From Quercus robur (Eukaryota; Streptophyta; Magnoliopsida; Fagales; Fagaceae), in assembly GCF_932294415.1 (NCBI RefSeq), contig NC_065536.1:56235854-56299853 (forward strand): a stretch of DNA of 64,000 bases, read 5' to 3'. This document shows, in pieces, positions 34,652 through 46,761 of the stretch. The position numbers and the translations under genes were made by a program. The stretch's first letter is position 1, and each line of letters opens with the position of its first letter. Under the pieces are notes generated by a model that searched no databases, had not been told where the DNA came from, and saw only the letters and a list, made by a program, of their open reading frames with translations.

Positions 34652-35320
34652 AGGGTGTTTGGTTTACCGTAATATAGTAAACATTACAATTAATGACATT
34701 ACTGGAATGTGGAATTATGATTTTAGGTTCATTTATTTGTATACAAGTTTAGATAGCATTTGGTTTAGGGAATTCACAAGAATCTAACATTTTCAAATGA
34801 CATGTATGATGCAAACATAATTAGTTAAACATTCTTATTCTTTATTGTATATCATAACATCATGTTTTGTCTTGATTAATCAATCAAGGAGTTGTCCATC
34901 ACTCCATTGCGAGTAACTATTCAGTGTACCAAGAGGACTACGTCAACAATATTGTCTAGTAGTCCTCCAACTCAATGGTATATTGTCATATATTCAAATT
35001 AACTAAGTATCTTATTGCAATCCAAAATATAATCATTTAACCAAGAGTCTTGTGGTTAAACTTGTTATTACCTTTTGGTGTATTTATAACATAATTTAAG
35101 GTTCAAATCCCCCTTCCCTTATTATAAATATCGAATTATCCACACAAAAATAAAACCCTTCACTACATGTCATCAGTTAGTCATCTCCTCCAACCACACA
35201 AAAATAAAACCCTTCACTACATGTCATCAATTAGTCAGCTCCTCTGTCTCCAAAATAAAAAAAATTAAAAAAAAAAAGTAGTCATCTCCTCCCACCAAAG
35301 CTCTAGGAATTGGAAAATGT
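34652..35320 (+). other. F-box gene 3' flank, copy of 62.25-63.14 kb
   Basis: From about 34704 the sequence is collinear with 62251 onward: 'ggttcatttatttgtatac', 'atcatgttttgtc', 'tccaactcaat' and 'caatccaaaata' occur in the same order. It contains a SINE-like segment (35036-35155) and a two-copy tandem repeat of about 54 bp from 35140 ('cacacaaaaataaaaccctt'). No gene. Confidence 0.7.
35036..35155 (+). mobile_element. tRNA-derived SINE, old copy
   Basis: 'ccaagagtcttgtggttaaac' resembles a tRNA box A region, and GGTTCAAATCCCCC at about 35100 is a good box B. The same element is in the paralogous copy at about 62952-63040, so it was inserted before the duplication. Confidence 0.6.
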
Positions 35321-35329
35321 TAGGTTGTA

Positions 35330-36308
35330 GGCATTTCAGGGTAATTATCCCTGATTTTCAAACATTATAATTAGTAGGTCATGTTTTCAAACTATATTTT
35401 TTACTAGCATTTCGAGGCTAAGAGGCTCGATTTTGGACTATAAATCGAGTCTTTGAGGGTCGGCTTTTATGTTCTGATCGAGTCTGATGTTCAGGGTAAT
35501 TATCCCTGATTTTCAAACATTATAATTAGTAGGTCATGTTTTCAAACTATATTTTTTACTAGCATTTCGAGGCTAAGAGGCTCGATTTTGGACTATAAAT
35601 CGAGTCTTTGAGGGTCGGCTTTTATGTTCTGATCGAGTCTGATGTGGCAGTTTGTCCACCTGGAAATCGAGCCTTGGAAACTTGATTTATATATCAACGC
35701 TCTCTAAATCATTCAAACTAAAAAGATGAAATTTCAGCAAGTACAAAACACAAACACAGATCAGAGATCAGCCAGTACAAAACATCCAACCAAATCTACC
35801 CCCAACAACCACCTAAAATCCAAATTAATTAAAAAAAAAAAACCCATCAGATCAGAGAGAGAAAGAACCATCAGATCAAAGAGAGAAAGACCTGGGTCGT
35901 GTGCTGCGACCTGCGCAACCTAGGCCAGCCCTGCTCTTGGAAGGCTTGATGTTCTTGGAAGGCAGCTCTTGCTCTAATAGTAGCACCAAGAAATGTTTTG
36001 CTGGGTAAGAAAATGTGAGATGATGAAGATAATAATAAGGAACGGAACCCATTAGACACGTGTTGGGAATTGGAAAAAAGAAAACATTATATAAATTGAG
36101 TCTTAGAAACTCAATTTCCAGGTGATCGCCGCATGGAAAAAATGTCACATCAGACATGATCAACCCAAGAAAATCGAGTCTTTGAGACTCGATTTATAGG
36201 CCCTAAATCGAGCCTCTTAGACTCAAGATGCTAGTAAAAAATATAGTTTAAAAATGTGGCCTACTAATTATAATGTTTGAAAATCAGGGTTAATTACCCT
36301 GAAATGCC
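35330..36308. mobile_element. Mutator-like element with duplicated left terminal region
   Basis: Terminal inverted repeats start GGCATTTCAGGGTAATTA at 35330 and at 36308 on the other strand, and continue inward through 'gattttcaaacattataatt' and 'tatattttttactagca'. The 9-bp target duplication is TAGGTTGTA at 35321-35329 and TACGTTGTA at 36309-36317. The paralogous site near 63130 reads TAGGTTGTATCTTC without an insert, which confirms the boundaries. There is no transposase. The interior frames at 35726-35923 and on the minus strand show no domain. Confidence 0.88.
35336..35645. repeat. Exact tandem duplication, 155-bp period, in the MULE
   Basis: Positions 35336-35490 and 35491-35645 appear identical base for base. 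Both run from TCAGGGTAATTATCC to GAGTCTGATGT. Identity implies a very recent duplication, or an assembly artefact. Confidence 0.9.
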
Positions 36309-36788
36309 TACGTTGTATCTTCACGACTCTAGGATGACCCATTAAAATCATTATGAATCATTTGGCACAATTAAAAAAAAAAAAAAAGATTAATTAAAAT
36401 GTACATGTACTTTGGATCTACTACCATCGTCAAACTAATATGAAGTATTTTGATTTAAAAATAATAATGGAAACACACATGCATATTTATTAGTATTAAA
36501 AATTAAAATACATATCATAAAGTTGCATTTAGAAGTCATTTGCCAAGTGGATATCTTGTTTAATTGCTAAGTAGTTGCACCAAATTGCATTAATTTTGTA
36601 AATAGATACGATCATACGAAAACTTAATTGTTAAGTTATATCTTACCTAATTGCCATATTTATTAAAACTTTATACTAACAATTTTTTTAACACTTGATC
36701 AATTTTATTAGGATCTGATTAATGAGCACTCTTGGGACATTTATTCATGAATATTTTAATAAGATTTTAATACTACCTTCATAGAAAA

Positions 36789-36820
<32 letters not shown>

Positions 36821-37171
36821 AACTTTTTTAAAAATTAATTATTTTTTTCTTTTCCATTAAATTTTTAATAATATTTTCTAAACCAATACCGCGTAAGCAG
36901 TTAACTTTTTCCAAAATTTTTTATTAAATTATTCTTTTCAGGTTTTTATTGCACGGCATGACTACGTACTCAAACATTCCATTACAATTGTTTTCATAGT
37001 TAACCAACTTTTATTATTATTATTTATTATTATAGTATGGTTTGGGCTAAGCAGCTTTTGTCCTGGTGTCACCCAACTTATGAGAAAACGAGTTTGAATA
37101 GTAAGGAGAATTTGGCATTTCAAGCTCCAAAGTGCTCAGTATTTGGGATTGCAAAACTCAAGTATTGCAAC

Positions 37172-37232
37172 TTTTTTTACAATACTGCTACAGTGCAATT
37201 CTAAAGATAGAATTGCACTGTAGCATTATTGT

Positions 37233-37239
<7 letters not shown>
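37172..37239. repeat. 32-bp perfect-stem-like hairpin
   Basis: The left arm 37172-37203 and right arm 37208-37239 are complementary at 31 of 32 positions around a 4-nt AAGA loop. The core is CTACAGTGCAATTCTA. It may be a compact MITE or a small-RNA precursor-like hairpin. Confidence 0.85.
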
Positions 37240-37264
<25 letters not shown>

Positions 37265-37616
37265 TATATTTTAAGCTATTTTTCCTCGAAATTTCTCTCT
37301 CCTCTCTCTCATTATTTCTGTTCTCTTCTCTCTCTTCCTTCTCTCTTTCTCATTTGCTCTCTCCTCTCTTTAAACCCAAACACCATCCTCCTCCCAACAT
37401 CAACATCACACATCACTGTGGAGGAAACGTTGATGCAGTGATTAACACATCTGGGTTCCACTAAATAAATAAATAAATAAATATATATATATATATATAT
37501 ATATTTCTTGTTGTGATGCTGTGATTCTCGCTGATCAGGATTGATCAACGTTGGAGGAAACGTTGATCTAGCGGCGGTAGTGGCAGCGGTGTCTAGGTTT
37601 TGATCAGGGTTGATCT

Positions 37617-37618
<2 letters not shown>

Positions 37619-37668
<50 letters not shown>
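37619..37668. repeat. T50 homopolymer
   Basis: Fifty consecutive T residues, the longest homopolymer I noticed in the window. Its true length is uncertain because sequencing and assembly handle such tracts poorly. Confidence 0.95.
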
Positions 37669-38100
37669 CCGTGTTGTGATTGGGGTTGATCGGCGATGTC
37701 TGGGTTTTTGTTCCAGTGGGATTTTGGTGGGCAGTGGTGGCGTGGTGGGCATGGTAGAGGCGCGGTGGTGGTGACTGGGCAGTGGAGGCGCGGTGCTAGA
37801 GGTTGAGGGAGCTTGTGAGTAGTGGAGGCGTGTATGGAGGAGTCTGGAAGAAGGTGAAAAGTAAGGAAAAGTCTGGAAGAAGCATATGTGTGGGAGAAGA
37901 AAATTGGGAAAAACCGAAAAAAGGAAAAAATATATTTTATTGGGTAGATATATTATTTTAATGAGTAGTATAGGAAAATAAAAGTTGGGATGTTGAGAGT
38001 GATGTAAAATGGTATAGTATAAATGATAAAATAGGTTTTGAGATGGTAAAATAGAATAATTTGAAGAAACTTGATGCGAATGCCTGAATAAAATTTTAGG

Positions 38101-38969
38101 CAAATTAAAAAAGGATTACATTGTAGATTAAAAAAGCATTGTATTCCTCTTCATTGTGTGCAAGTTTGACCTAACCATTAGTGACTAGTGTCATACTATC
38201 CCTTAAAGTTACGGTCAGGTTCATTGGGATTTGCCTTTGTGAAGGGGTATGTGGCCTTGATTGGTAAGTGTGGTCGCCTCAAGCAATTCACTAGGTAAGA
38301 AAAAGCCGTCATCCAAAAATGTGTTATTGCATTCTCTTGGATCGCCTTTAACAGTATGTTTAATTTTCAAACTTAATTAGTTTTTATTTATTTATTTTAA
38401 ATCATATTCTTAAAATATCATTAGAATTTTTTGTAGTGAAGATGGCATTTGAGAAATTGTGATATGAAAAATAAATAAAAAAATTAAAAATTTACACCAT
38501 TTGGGCTAATGTTTTCATTTGAATTTCGATTAGATTGTAAGTATAAAATTCGTTTTCTCCAACAAAGTAAAAGAATATAAAAAGGTGGTTCTTTTCACCC
38601 ACGGATGTTGCTTAGGTATGTGTGAGTGAATTTATGGCTATCAAAAAAGAAAAAGTGAATTTGTGGATTATCTTTGGTGTTATTGAAATATCAGTGTAAG
38701 TGAAGATCTAATTAGGAATAATAATTCTTTCTCAACAAAATAAAAAGGAATAATAAGTTTTTATATTTTCTTTCAATTTTATAAATTTGGATAGTTTTTA
38801 ATTTGTATTTTCAAGCTTTTCATGTAAATCTATTGGGGTGATTGCTTAAGGCTTAAAGCATAAATATTAGTGTATTTTTAATAATAGTATGTGTAATACA
38901 CGAAGATTGTATTTTTTTTTTTTTTTAATAATTCATTGTTACAATTCACAAGTGGAGGTGTGGAGATAA
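38101..38969. repeat. Copy of the inverted repeat family shared with 47.5-48.9 kb
   Basis: About 38135-38580 is the reverse complement, with divergence, of 47540-47706 joined to 48589-48895. The shared phrases include 'gtttgacctaacca', 'aatgaacctg'-type sequence and 'ttggagaaaacgaattttatac'. This copy lacks the CACTA element present in the other. No gene. Confidence 0.75.
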
Positions 38970-39751
38970 TCTATATATCTAACAAAGAGTGAAACTCTAT
39001 CTCTCTAACAAGTCCAACTTAAACTCAAACTCATCATTATTATTTTTTTTTAAACACAATTATTTTTGTTTAATCCAAACTTAACAAGGAGTGAAATTCT
39101 GTCTCTTTAATAAGTCCAACTTAAACTCAAACTCAAATATTGATAATTTATCTCCAAATTTGCGAGGTTAATCATAAACACTATAAAAGCAAAGCAAACC
39201 CCAATAATATTTTTTTTTAAAGCCGAGTAGAGGTATGAATTCTTCTTATATTATTTTTTTCTTCTCTACTTTGTTAAATATATATATATATATAATGGTT
39301 TTTCATGTATTTTTTAGAAAGTAATTTTCGTACATGAACTACCAAACTCTCTTTAGTCGGTTTTTTTCAAAATAAAAAAGCTTGCAATAATTGAAATTAT
39401 TCTTTTGAATGTAACCTATCTTTCTTTTGTATTTCTCTATTGTTTAGTCATATATATTTTGTTTTGTTTCAATAATTTCTAAGCAATGAATCATTTGATT
39501 CTTTAATATTTTTTGGTCTTTCAGAAGTTTTAACATCTGAATCTTTTAGTTATTTTTTTGTAGTATCTGAAACTATTTTTTTAAGTCATTACACGTTCAA
39601 GCAATGACTTCTTCATCAAATTGTAACACAAATTGAAGACATAAAATAGCAAATCATGCAATGATGTAGTTTTTTTAAATTTTTTATAAAATTATTTTAG
39701 TGTACCTCACAAATAGGTAGGTTCCTGTGCATAGCATGGGTTAGCGACTAG
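38970..39751 (+). mobile_element. Probable non-autonomous Helitron
   Basis: The 3' end at 39748-39751 is CTAG followed by T, preceded by a hairpin (CCTGTGC-ATA-GCATGGG) and 'ttagcga', the classic plant Helitron terminus. A candidate 5' end TCTATATATC starts at 38970 after an A. The body has a repeated 'gtgaaactct-tctct-aacaagtccaacttaaactc' phrase. The 3' end is firm, the 5' end less so. Confidence 0.6.
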
Positions 39752-40268
39752 TTCATATAATAAATGAGACCAATAAATGTGACCAACAAGGCGATTATCA
39801 AATATTTAATATATCATGGGAGAGGTTTTTTTTTTTTTTTTTTTTTTTTTAATAGAAGAAAGGGGAGGAGAATTTGAACTTTGACATCTTAGTTCAGTTA
39901 GTTGGAAATATTAAGAGGTATTGGTTGAGTTATAAAACTCTTGGCACATATTTGATATATCCTAAAAAGAGGACGCATTAGTTACATAGCAATCAACCAT
40001 TTCCCTTTCAATTAATTTTAGATTTATATAAAACAGGACTAGGTTTTTTATTTTACATATTATTCTACATTAAGCTATGCACAGCCGGACATAAAACTAG
40101 TACCAGTATACATTTACAGAGACATCCTTATTCTTGTTTATTGGTTTGCCTTTAAGTTATCTTTTGGCAAAAAAAAATCTTTACTAAAGGACTTTAGCGG
40201 TATAAAACACACAAAAAAAAATGTAAAAAATAATTCTTTGTAAAAGTGTTTTTTGATTATTATAAAAA
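39752..40268. repeat. Dispersed repeat shared with 44.28 and 60.83 kb
   Basis: About 39752-40035 is similar to 60829-61085 and in part to 44290-44455: 'cacatatttgatatat', 'gttacaaaactctt' and 'catagcaatcaaccat' occur in the same order. A T run splits this copy near 39828-39851. No gene. Confidence 0.65.
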
Positions 40269-41145
40269 CCAGTCACTAACCCGTGCGATGCACGGGATAG
40301 TTAAATAAAATTTATACACATTCATTTTTATTGGTACAATCATTTGAAAATAATTCTAACTAATACCCAAATGTAAGAGACACATTGGCTTACTATTTAA
40401 AGTAATCTTCTGAAGAATTTACACATATTGTGCAACTGAGCCTTAATTTCTCATCAACAATAAAAACATGGAAATTCAAAACATTGAAAGAAAATAAAAA
40501 TTACAACAATTAATTCCATTATCTTTCATGCTATACTTTATAATTGTACGGAATTAAGTCAACTCAATTTAAGTAGTTGTAATAAAATTGGATTCTACTA
40601 TTATCTATTCTATAGAGATATGAACATATTGGATTTCTCAAACAATTACCGGTATTGCAATAAAATGATTTATTATTGAAAATAAGAAACAAAGAAAATC
40701 TGTCTATAGCTTAAGAAACACAATATAATAAAATTAAAGAGATAAAATTTTCGGAAGACAAAATATTATAGATAATTTTAGAAACAGATTATACACTTAA
40801 AAGGATTAGTAATTTATAGCACTTACCCCCCACTATTAGTATACAAATACCAAGTGCGGTCGTCGTAACCCTTTGAAAGAACCTTCCCCAATTGGACCCT
40901 ATAAAAAAAAAAAAAAAAAAAAAAAAAAACCCAATTAACAAAATTGATCCAAAAGGGTCTAAAAAGCACACAAAATCAATTCAAAAAACAAAAATATGAG
41001 ACAAAGTAATTACTTTCCGCTGCCAATGAAATCGTCTTTTGTATTGCTGTTCCAAACTGCAACACTTATCTCTCTAAGGCCTTCAATTAACGAAAACGAA
41101 AACACAAACTTTTCTTGGAATACTGGAGTATTATGACTATCTATA

Positions 41146-41189
<44 letters not shown>

Positions 41190-41477
41190 ATAATCAGCAT
41201 AACTCACTATAACTCTATAGAAGCCTCAAAAATATAAAGAGAAATTAAAGGGGTTGAATTTGATATTTACGTTTGGAGAGAGAGAGTTTGCAGAAACTGT
41301 GGCTTTATATTTCTAACTTGAGAGAGGGGTAAGGTTGCTAGGGTTTTGAGGGTAAGGTTGCTAGGGTTTTGAGGTGTTATAATGTTTTTATTTTTATTTT
41401 TTATTTTTTAAATATTGTGCTGACGTGGAAAATTGTGGTGTCAGCAGAGGCTTCGGTTTTATATATATATATATAGA
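40269..41477 (-). mobile_element. Non-autonomous Helitron, minus orientation
   Basis: On the minus strand it starts TCTATATATATATATATAAA at 41477, continues AACCGAAGCCTCTGCTGACA, and ends CTGG at 40272-40269. The 3' hairpin CCCGTGC-ATC-GCACGGG (40280-40296) is followed by 'ttagtgactgg'. The element sits between A and T, as Helitrons do. It is 1209 bp, with A runs at about 40901-40929 and 41147-41188, and codes for nothing recognisable; the two short frames inside it come from the A runs. Confidence 0.85.
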
Positions 41478-43350
41478 TGAGGGTCACACGTTATGGACAA
41501 ACAGACCATTTTTTTTTTTTTTTTAAACCTATTCTGGCGAATTGAATTCTTGGAATTAGGTATATTTTTGGGACCAATTTAAATATTTATATAAATCATA
41601 TATCATGTTCTATAAAAATCATATATAAGGTTCATAAATCTAATTTTATAAACTCATAAACAAACCATTCTATCTAATTAACTATAATTTCAATTACAAT
41701 TTGGTTTATTAGCATATATTTGTCAAGTGGTTAAAAGTTTTGGTCCTGGTTTTACTAAATTAATATGCAAAATAACAAATTAATCAATTGACTTCTAAAC
41801 AAATTCTAACGTTCAATGAGAAAGTAAACTAAATTTGAACATATAATCTAAATATTTATGTTAAAAAATAAAATAAAATGAATAATTTTACATTTATACT
41901 CAGTTTGACTTGATTTATTTATAGCAACCAGCAAATAAGTAGTAAAAAGAAGAAGAAAAGAAAGAGACAAATGTCAACTTGATTGATAACAAATGATGTT
42001 TTTGCAATGCAGTTGGTAGTTGAAACTGTCCCGGAAATAACATGATTTTGTAAATAATAATTTTGTGAACCATAGTTTGTACAGGTTTTGTTACAGGCAT
42101 TTTAATTAGGAACCGAATTGTTTTGATGTCCAAACTATAGTTAATCAGATCATTCTTAGGAAAGTAATCTAATTTATCTTCAGGGAATGATTAAAACTTT
42201 ATCATTTGTCTCAAATGTTAATCGAGTACAATTATGTTAGTTCTCATTATTTTGGGATTTTGTGCTGTTTATGTTTATCTTCAATTACTATTTTTGCTTG
42301 GAGAAACATAGACTAGTGGGTAGATAAATATTGTTCTGACCGACGCACTGCAGTCCTGTCTGTCACTTTATTACTTACTACTGCTGTTCTGTTTACTTGA
42401 AAGCATCTACTGCAATGAAATTTCTTGCCCATCTAAAAAAAAAAAAATTTGGGTTATAGCCCTATAGGGTTATATTGTAATTGCCATAGTTGTTAGTATC
42501 CTGTACAAAAAGTTTCGTATCGTAAATACTCATGAATTGTCCGATACATAGGTGCGTATTATGTGAATCGTATTGTATCGGTGAATCGTACATATCATAC
42601 GATACATAAACATGTGGGTTTAAAATAGGTTTTTTTGTTAAAATTTGTGATTTTATTTGATTTAAACAAGTTGTTAGACTTTGTTAATATAAAATTATTG
42701 GGAAACTTAATTGAGTCTAATGAAATAGCAAGTTCATGAGTTTTTTTCCTCCCTTCTCTTTCACCTACAAAATTTAGACTATACTCATCACACTCACTTT
42801 CATATGTGCAAATTTATTTTCTATGCTATTAATAATGTATCAAATGAAAATATAATTATTTTTTATTTTGTTATTATTATTTTGAGTCTAAAAAACTAGA
42901 ATGCCAAGAAAAAATATAAAGAAAAAATTATTTTCTCAAAAAAACCAAAAAAAAAAAAAGTAAATGTTGAAAATAATAAAGAAAATGTCTATGAAAAAAT
43001 AATTTTGCAATTAATATGTTGAACATGATGATAACATTGACTTGGATGGAGTTGATTAGCCAAGATGACGAAAAGATATTATTATTTTGGTTCATATATC
43101 ATGTATGACTTCTGAGTTTAATCAATTTGAATGTGCATGTTATAAACATAAGTTAATTTGATTTATTTAGTTAGCTTTGTTAAATTTTATTATATAAGTA
43201 ATGATTAAATTGGTCATTAGTTGAATATATTTTGAATTTATAATGAATATACTTTTATATATGTATATCTATAAATATGGTATTCTTGCACAAATTTAGT
43301 TACTTTTGCAACAGTGGAAACAAGGTCCAATGAAAGAAAAAAAATTAAGA
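41478..43350. other. AT-rich intergenic region
   Basis: No gene is supported. 42490-42610 has a cluster of 'gatac/gtatc/tcgtat' phrases of a kind scattered in plant repeats. The minus frame 41915-42133 has no domain. Confidence 0.4.
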
Positions 43351-43525
43351 GAAATGATATGTCTACAATATTTTTACAACAAATCCTAAGTGGCAAGTTG
43401 TTACTAGTTGTTATTGTTAGGGCAAAAAAGTAATCTTAGCGTTAGTTTGAAATTTGAACCAATAACAACTAACTACCTGTGATTTGTTGTAAAAATATTG
43501 TAAAAATGTTGTAGACGTAGCATCT
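43351..43525. mobile_element. Palindromic MITE, copy 2
   Basis: The inverted ends 'atgtctacaatatttttacaacaaatc' and 'gatttgttgtaaaaatattg' followed by 'gttgtagacgtagcat' match the MITE at 27331-27510 in layout. Non-coding. Confidence 0.7.
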
Positions 43526-43565
43526 ATCAAAAATTAATAATACACAACCAAGAATATAAAAACAA

Positions 43566-43712
43566 TGGTCACTCTACAAGTATAAGTGCTTGTGGAGTGT
43601 GGGGGGTAAGGGCCGGAATTCAAGTCTCCAGGAGGGAGCTTCACACACATATACATTTAGATTAGGTTAGAGTAGAATTCTATCTTGTATAAAAAAATAA
43701 AAAAATAAATAA
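43566..43712 (+). mobile_element. SINE, family 1, copy
   Basis: It has 'ggtcactctacaagtataag' near the box A side, 'gggggtaagggcc' and 'ttcaagtctcc' at the box B position, and ends 'gaattctatcttgtat' plus an A-rich tail. It matches the copies at 46604-46761 (opposite strand) and 58562-58722, but lacks about 25 bp at the 5' end. Confidence 0.85.
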
Positions 43713-46603
43713 ATATATATCCACTATAGATCTCTAAGCAATCTAATGGATCAAAAAAATATTATCTTACTTAATTAATAATTTAATATAGCATGTTTTA
43801 GTGTTCTCTCTTATTTATTACAATAAATTATTAAACTCTATTCTATTTTAGTATTTTTCTCCCTCTTACTGAACCACAAAAAAAAAAAAAAAAAAAAAAA
43901 AAAACTCATGTTTTCTTAATCTGCAGCTTCCTCTTGCCATATTAAAAAAAAAAAGTAATGCTAGAGACACAAACAATTTTACAAATTATTTTTACAAAGT
44001 GTTGATGTGGTGTGGTCTACGTTAGCTTTTAAAAACAATTATTGAAGGATATTTTTATTTTTATTTATCAAAATGATAGTTGCATTTTTTTTAGTAGGCA
44101 TGAAACATGCTTATCTATATTAGTTCACAATATCATGCAATTTTAAAATTTATAAACACATATAGTATGATCAAATTATTACACCACTCATATTGTCTTT
44201 TTAATTTGTTTATAAAACAGAACACTAAATATTATAAGTAAAATTATTGAAATATTGGAGAAAACTAACTGCATTGTGGATCAAGCAGGAATTCAACTAG
44301 GTTATACCAATCTATGCCATTGCATTACAAGTTGATTGTCACATATTTGATATATACATAGGAGAAGGAGAATTTAAACCTAGACATATTTGGAAATATT
44401 GGGAGGTGCCGTTTGAGTTACAAAACTCTTGGGACATATTTGATATATGAGAATACATTTGGTTAGGCTGTGGTGTAAAACACTGGTTTTACGCCAGCGA
44501 ATAGATTTCTGCCACGTCATCTTTATCACTTAAATCCTTCTCCAATCTCCAAACACAGAATGAAATACAGAAAACCCACAGCCTTGCTTCCTCCCTCTTC
44601 CATCTTAGCTTGCCCAAACCTCCACCACACCACACACCGAAGCTCACCGCCACAAACGTCGCCGAAGCTGCTATGAGCCACGATCCAAAGGTTTTTTTTT
44701 TCATGACTTTCCCTTTTCCCCAATTTGGATTTCTTATTATTGATGGGTTTTTTTGGAGCCTCATGACCAAATGGTTTATGGTTTTTTTTTTTTCCTGTAT
44801 TTTGGTTTAAAACTCATCTGGAAAGCAAGTTGCTTCATCTGTATTCAGATTTGAGTTCCCAAGTTTCTCCTTTGGTAGATCTATGGAGCTTATGGCTGTC
44901 CCCAAGAGGAAGATACCTTCTCACTTCTCACTTCATTTTCATTTCAATGAGTAATATATCAATTTGGGTTTATTGGTTTGAATTTAGGTTTAGTACAGTT
45001 GTGTTTGGGATTTTGGGTTTTGGAATTGAAGTTTAAGGGTTCTGGGTATTGCTAGTTTTATGCTAATATTGCTCATTACTAATAGCTTGAGGCTTGTTCC
45101 TCAAAAAAAGAAGAAGCTTGAGGGTTTTTTTCTTTGAATCTATGAATTGGGATTACTTTCTGTGTTTTGAATTATTAGTCTTTGAATTGTTGCTGGGTGT
45201 GATTTTGAGAAGCTTTTATGAACCAGGGTATAGTTTCATTTCCATAACATTGGTTAGGAGGTTCATTTTCCTATTGGCTGTCCCATCCACTTCTTTGTGT
45301 TTTAAGAGCCACAATTTTGTTATGTAGTGCTATTGTATGACTTCACAATTCACTCTTCTTTGTGTCCTAATAGCAACAATTGTATTATGTAGTGCTGTTA
45401 TATGATTTCAGTATGTTAAAAAATGTTGGCTCACAATAGGTAATCATGTCTAATGATTGTTTAGGCAAGTATTGGTGTTTGAAAACTTAAGTTCCGACCC
45501 TCCCCCCATGGCGAGATTTTAGGCAAGTGTTGGTTTTTAAAAAACTTAAGTTCCTGTTTTTAGACTGTTTAATGTTTGCTAAATAAAAGCTCTTGGCAAT
45601 ATTTTTGGGTGACAATTTGATTTCATTGCTGCAATGTTTGTGCTAGGGATTTTTGATTTTCTGTCTTGTGGTTGAGCATTGTAATTGACTCTCAGTCACT
45701 CTTTCCCCCCTTTTTCTTTCCCATTATGTGAATGCTTTATTTTCTACAATGATGTAAGGTGTCCAATATATTGGTAAAACAAATACAAAACTTTTGGATT
45801 AGACACCAAATTGACTAATAATGCTTTGAGCAACACTCTTCTCACCAATCTACTGTTATTGGCAGAGGGTACAAATATCTTTATGTAATTCAAATGTTAC
45901 CTTCAGCCCTTTAGTTTTGATAAAATAGGTATGCATGAGCTATGAACATACCTTTCGCTTTCGATGCTACATGAGATATATCTACTTTAATAACTAATGT
46001 TTTATGTCGTCAAATGGTTTCAATTTCAACTAATCTATATTTTTTGCCATAATTTATTTTTTCTCATGGTCATTGCGTTTCTTTCTAGCAGTTTGGCCTA
46101 TATTAGTGTCTGTAACGTCAACATCGAATCCTTCAAGTTGCTCCAAGGAAGTTGAGTGCCACATATGGACGACTGTCATTTCAGTTGGCACAATACTTAC
46201 AAAGCAGAAGGCAAAGGGCCATCCGTGACCATCAAAACGAAAATAACGCAATTGCGAAATACATGACAAGGCTGATAAAAAGTGTTGCTGCATTGCATAT
46301 CATACTAACATATTACTACAATGAATTTCACTTTAAAATTCATGATGATGAAGATGTTGAAGTAATTGAAGTGTTACATTCCTTATATCAACCTGTATAC
46401 CGTTGGACATTACATGCTTTCAACTACACCTGGATACATGCATGGATTCGCTTTAGGGTAGAAGTTAGGACCATTTTTTAAGCTTTAAGCTTTCCATAGG
46501 TTGTACCTGGATTTATACATGGATTTGTTTTTGTTGGACTGTACTTGAAAAGATAATAGTACTGGGCAGTAAACTTTCAATTGTTGGTGAATGTGAATTG
46601 TAC
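43713..46603. other. Intergenic region with unassigned open frames
   Basis: 44280-44455 is a third copy of the repeat at 39752. From about 44480 the sequence changes character: less repetitive, with CT/CA-rich pieces near 44580-44690 that could be a leader and first exon (ATGAGCCACGATCCAAAG followed by gttttt at 44672). A later frame at 46152-46481 reads SFQLAQYLQSRRQRAIRDH and has no ATG or family I recognise. This could be an eroded gene or transduplicated sequence. I cannot assign a function. Confidence 0.35.
46152..46481 (+). CDS. Unassigned 109-codon open frame
   Basis: The frame is open for 109 codons with gene-like composition (RRQRAIRDHQNENNAIAKYM, then WTLHAFNYTWIHAWIRF). It has no ATG at its start, so it would have to be an exon or a remnant. 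It includes a charged, helix-prone N-terminal half and an aromatic-rich C-terminus. I recognise no family. A 'ttctagcag' acceptor-like site lies near 46083-46091, but stops occur between it and the frame. Confidence 0.25.
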   Translation: MSATYGRLSFQLAQYLQSRRQRAIRDHQNENNAIAKYMTRLIKSVAALHIILTYYYNEFHFKIHDDEDVEVIEVLHSLYQPVYRWTLHAFNYTWIHAWIRFRVEVRTIF

Positions 46604-46761
46604 TTTTTTTTTATACAAGATAGAATTCTACTCTAGCATAATCTAAGTGTATATATGTGTGAAACTCCCTCCTAGAGACTTGAACCCTGGCCCTTGCCCC
46701 CCACACTCCACAAGCACTTGTACTTGTGGAGTGACCATCGCACCAAGGGTGTGCGGTGGTC
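46604..46761 (-). mobile_element. SINE, family 1, nearly full copy
   Basis: On the minus strand it begins ACCACCGCACACCCTTGGTG, has 'gatggtcactccacaagt' (box A side), 'cagggttcaagtc' (box B) and ends 'gaattctatcttgtata' plus A run. The close match to 58562-58722 defines the family: about 150 bp, tRNA-like head, 'tcttgta(t)aaa' tail. Confidence 0.88.

Larger units (their letters stand above)
36318..38100. other. AT-rich intergenic region with hairpin and long T tract
   Basis: 36320-36510 still matches 63145-63360. (AT)n tracts lie near 36797-36819, 37247-37270 and 37480-37504, a long hairpin at 37172-37239 and a T50 tract at 37619-37668. 37680-37860 is unusually G-rich for this window (ggtggt/gcggtgg phrases). 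The minus-strand frame at 37312-38103 is built from these simple repeats and is not supported as a gene. Confidence 0.5.

Noticed and set aside
37312..38103. 263-codon minus-strand frame
   Set aside because: It runs through the T50 tract as poly-Lys and through an (AT)n tract as alternating Ile/Tyr, and has no domain.
44489..45327. Several 65-93 codon frames on both strands
   Set aside because: They overlap each other, show no domain and include T-run and signal-like hydrophobic stretches typical of AT-rich DNA.
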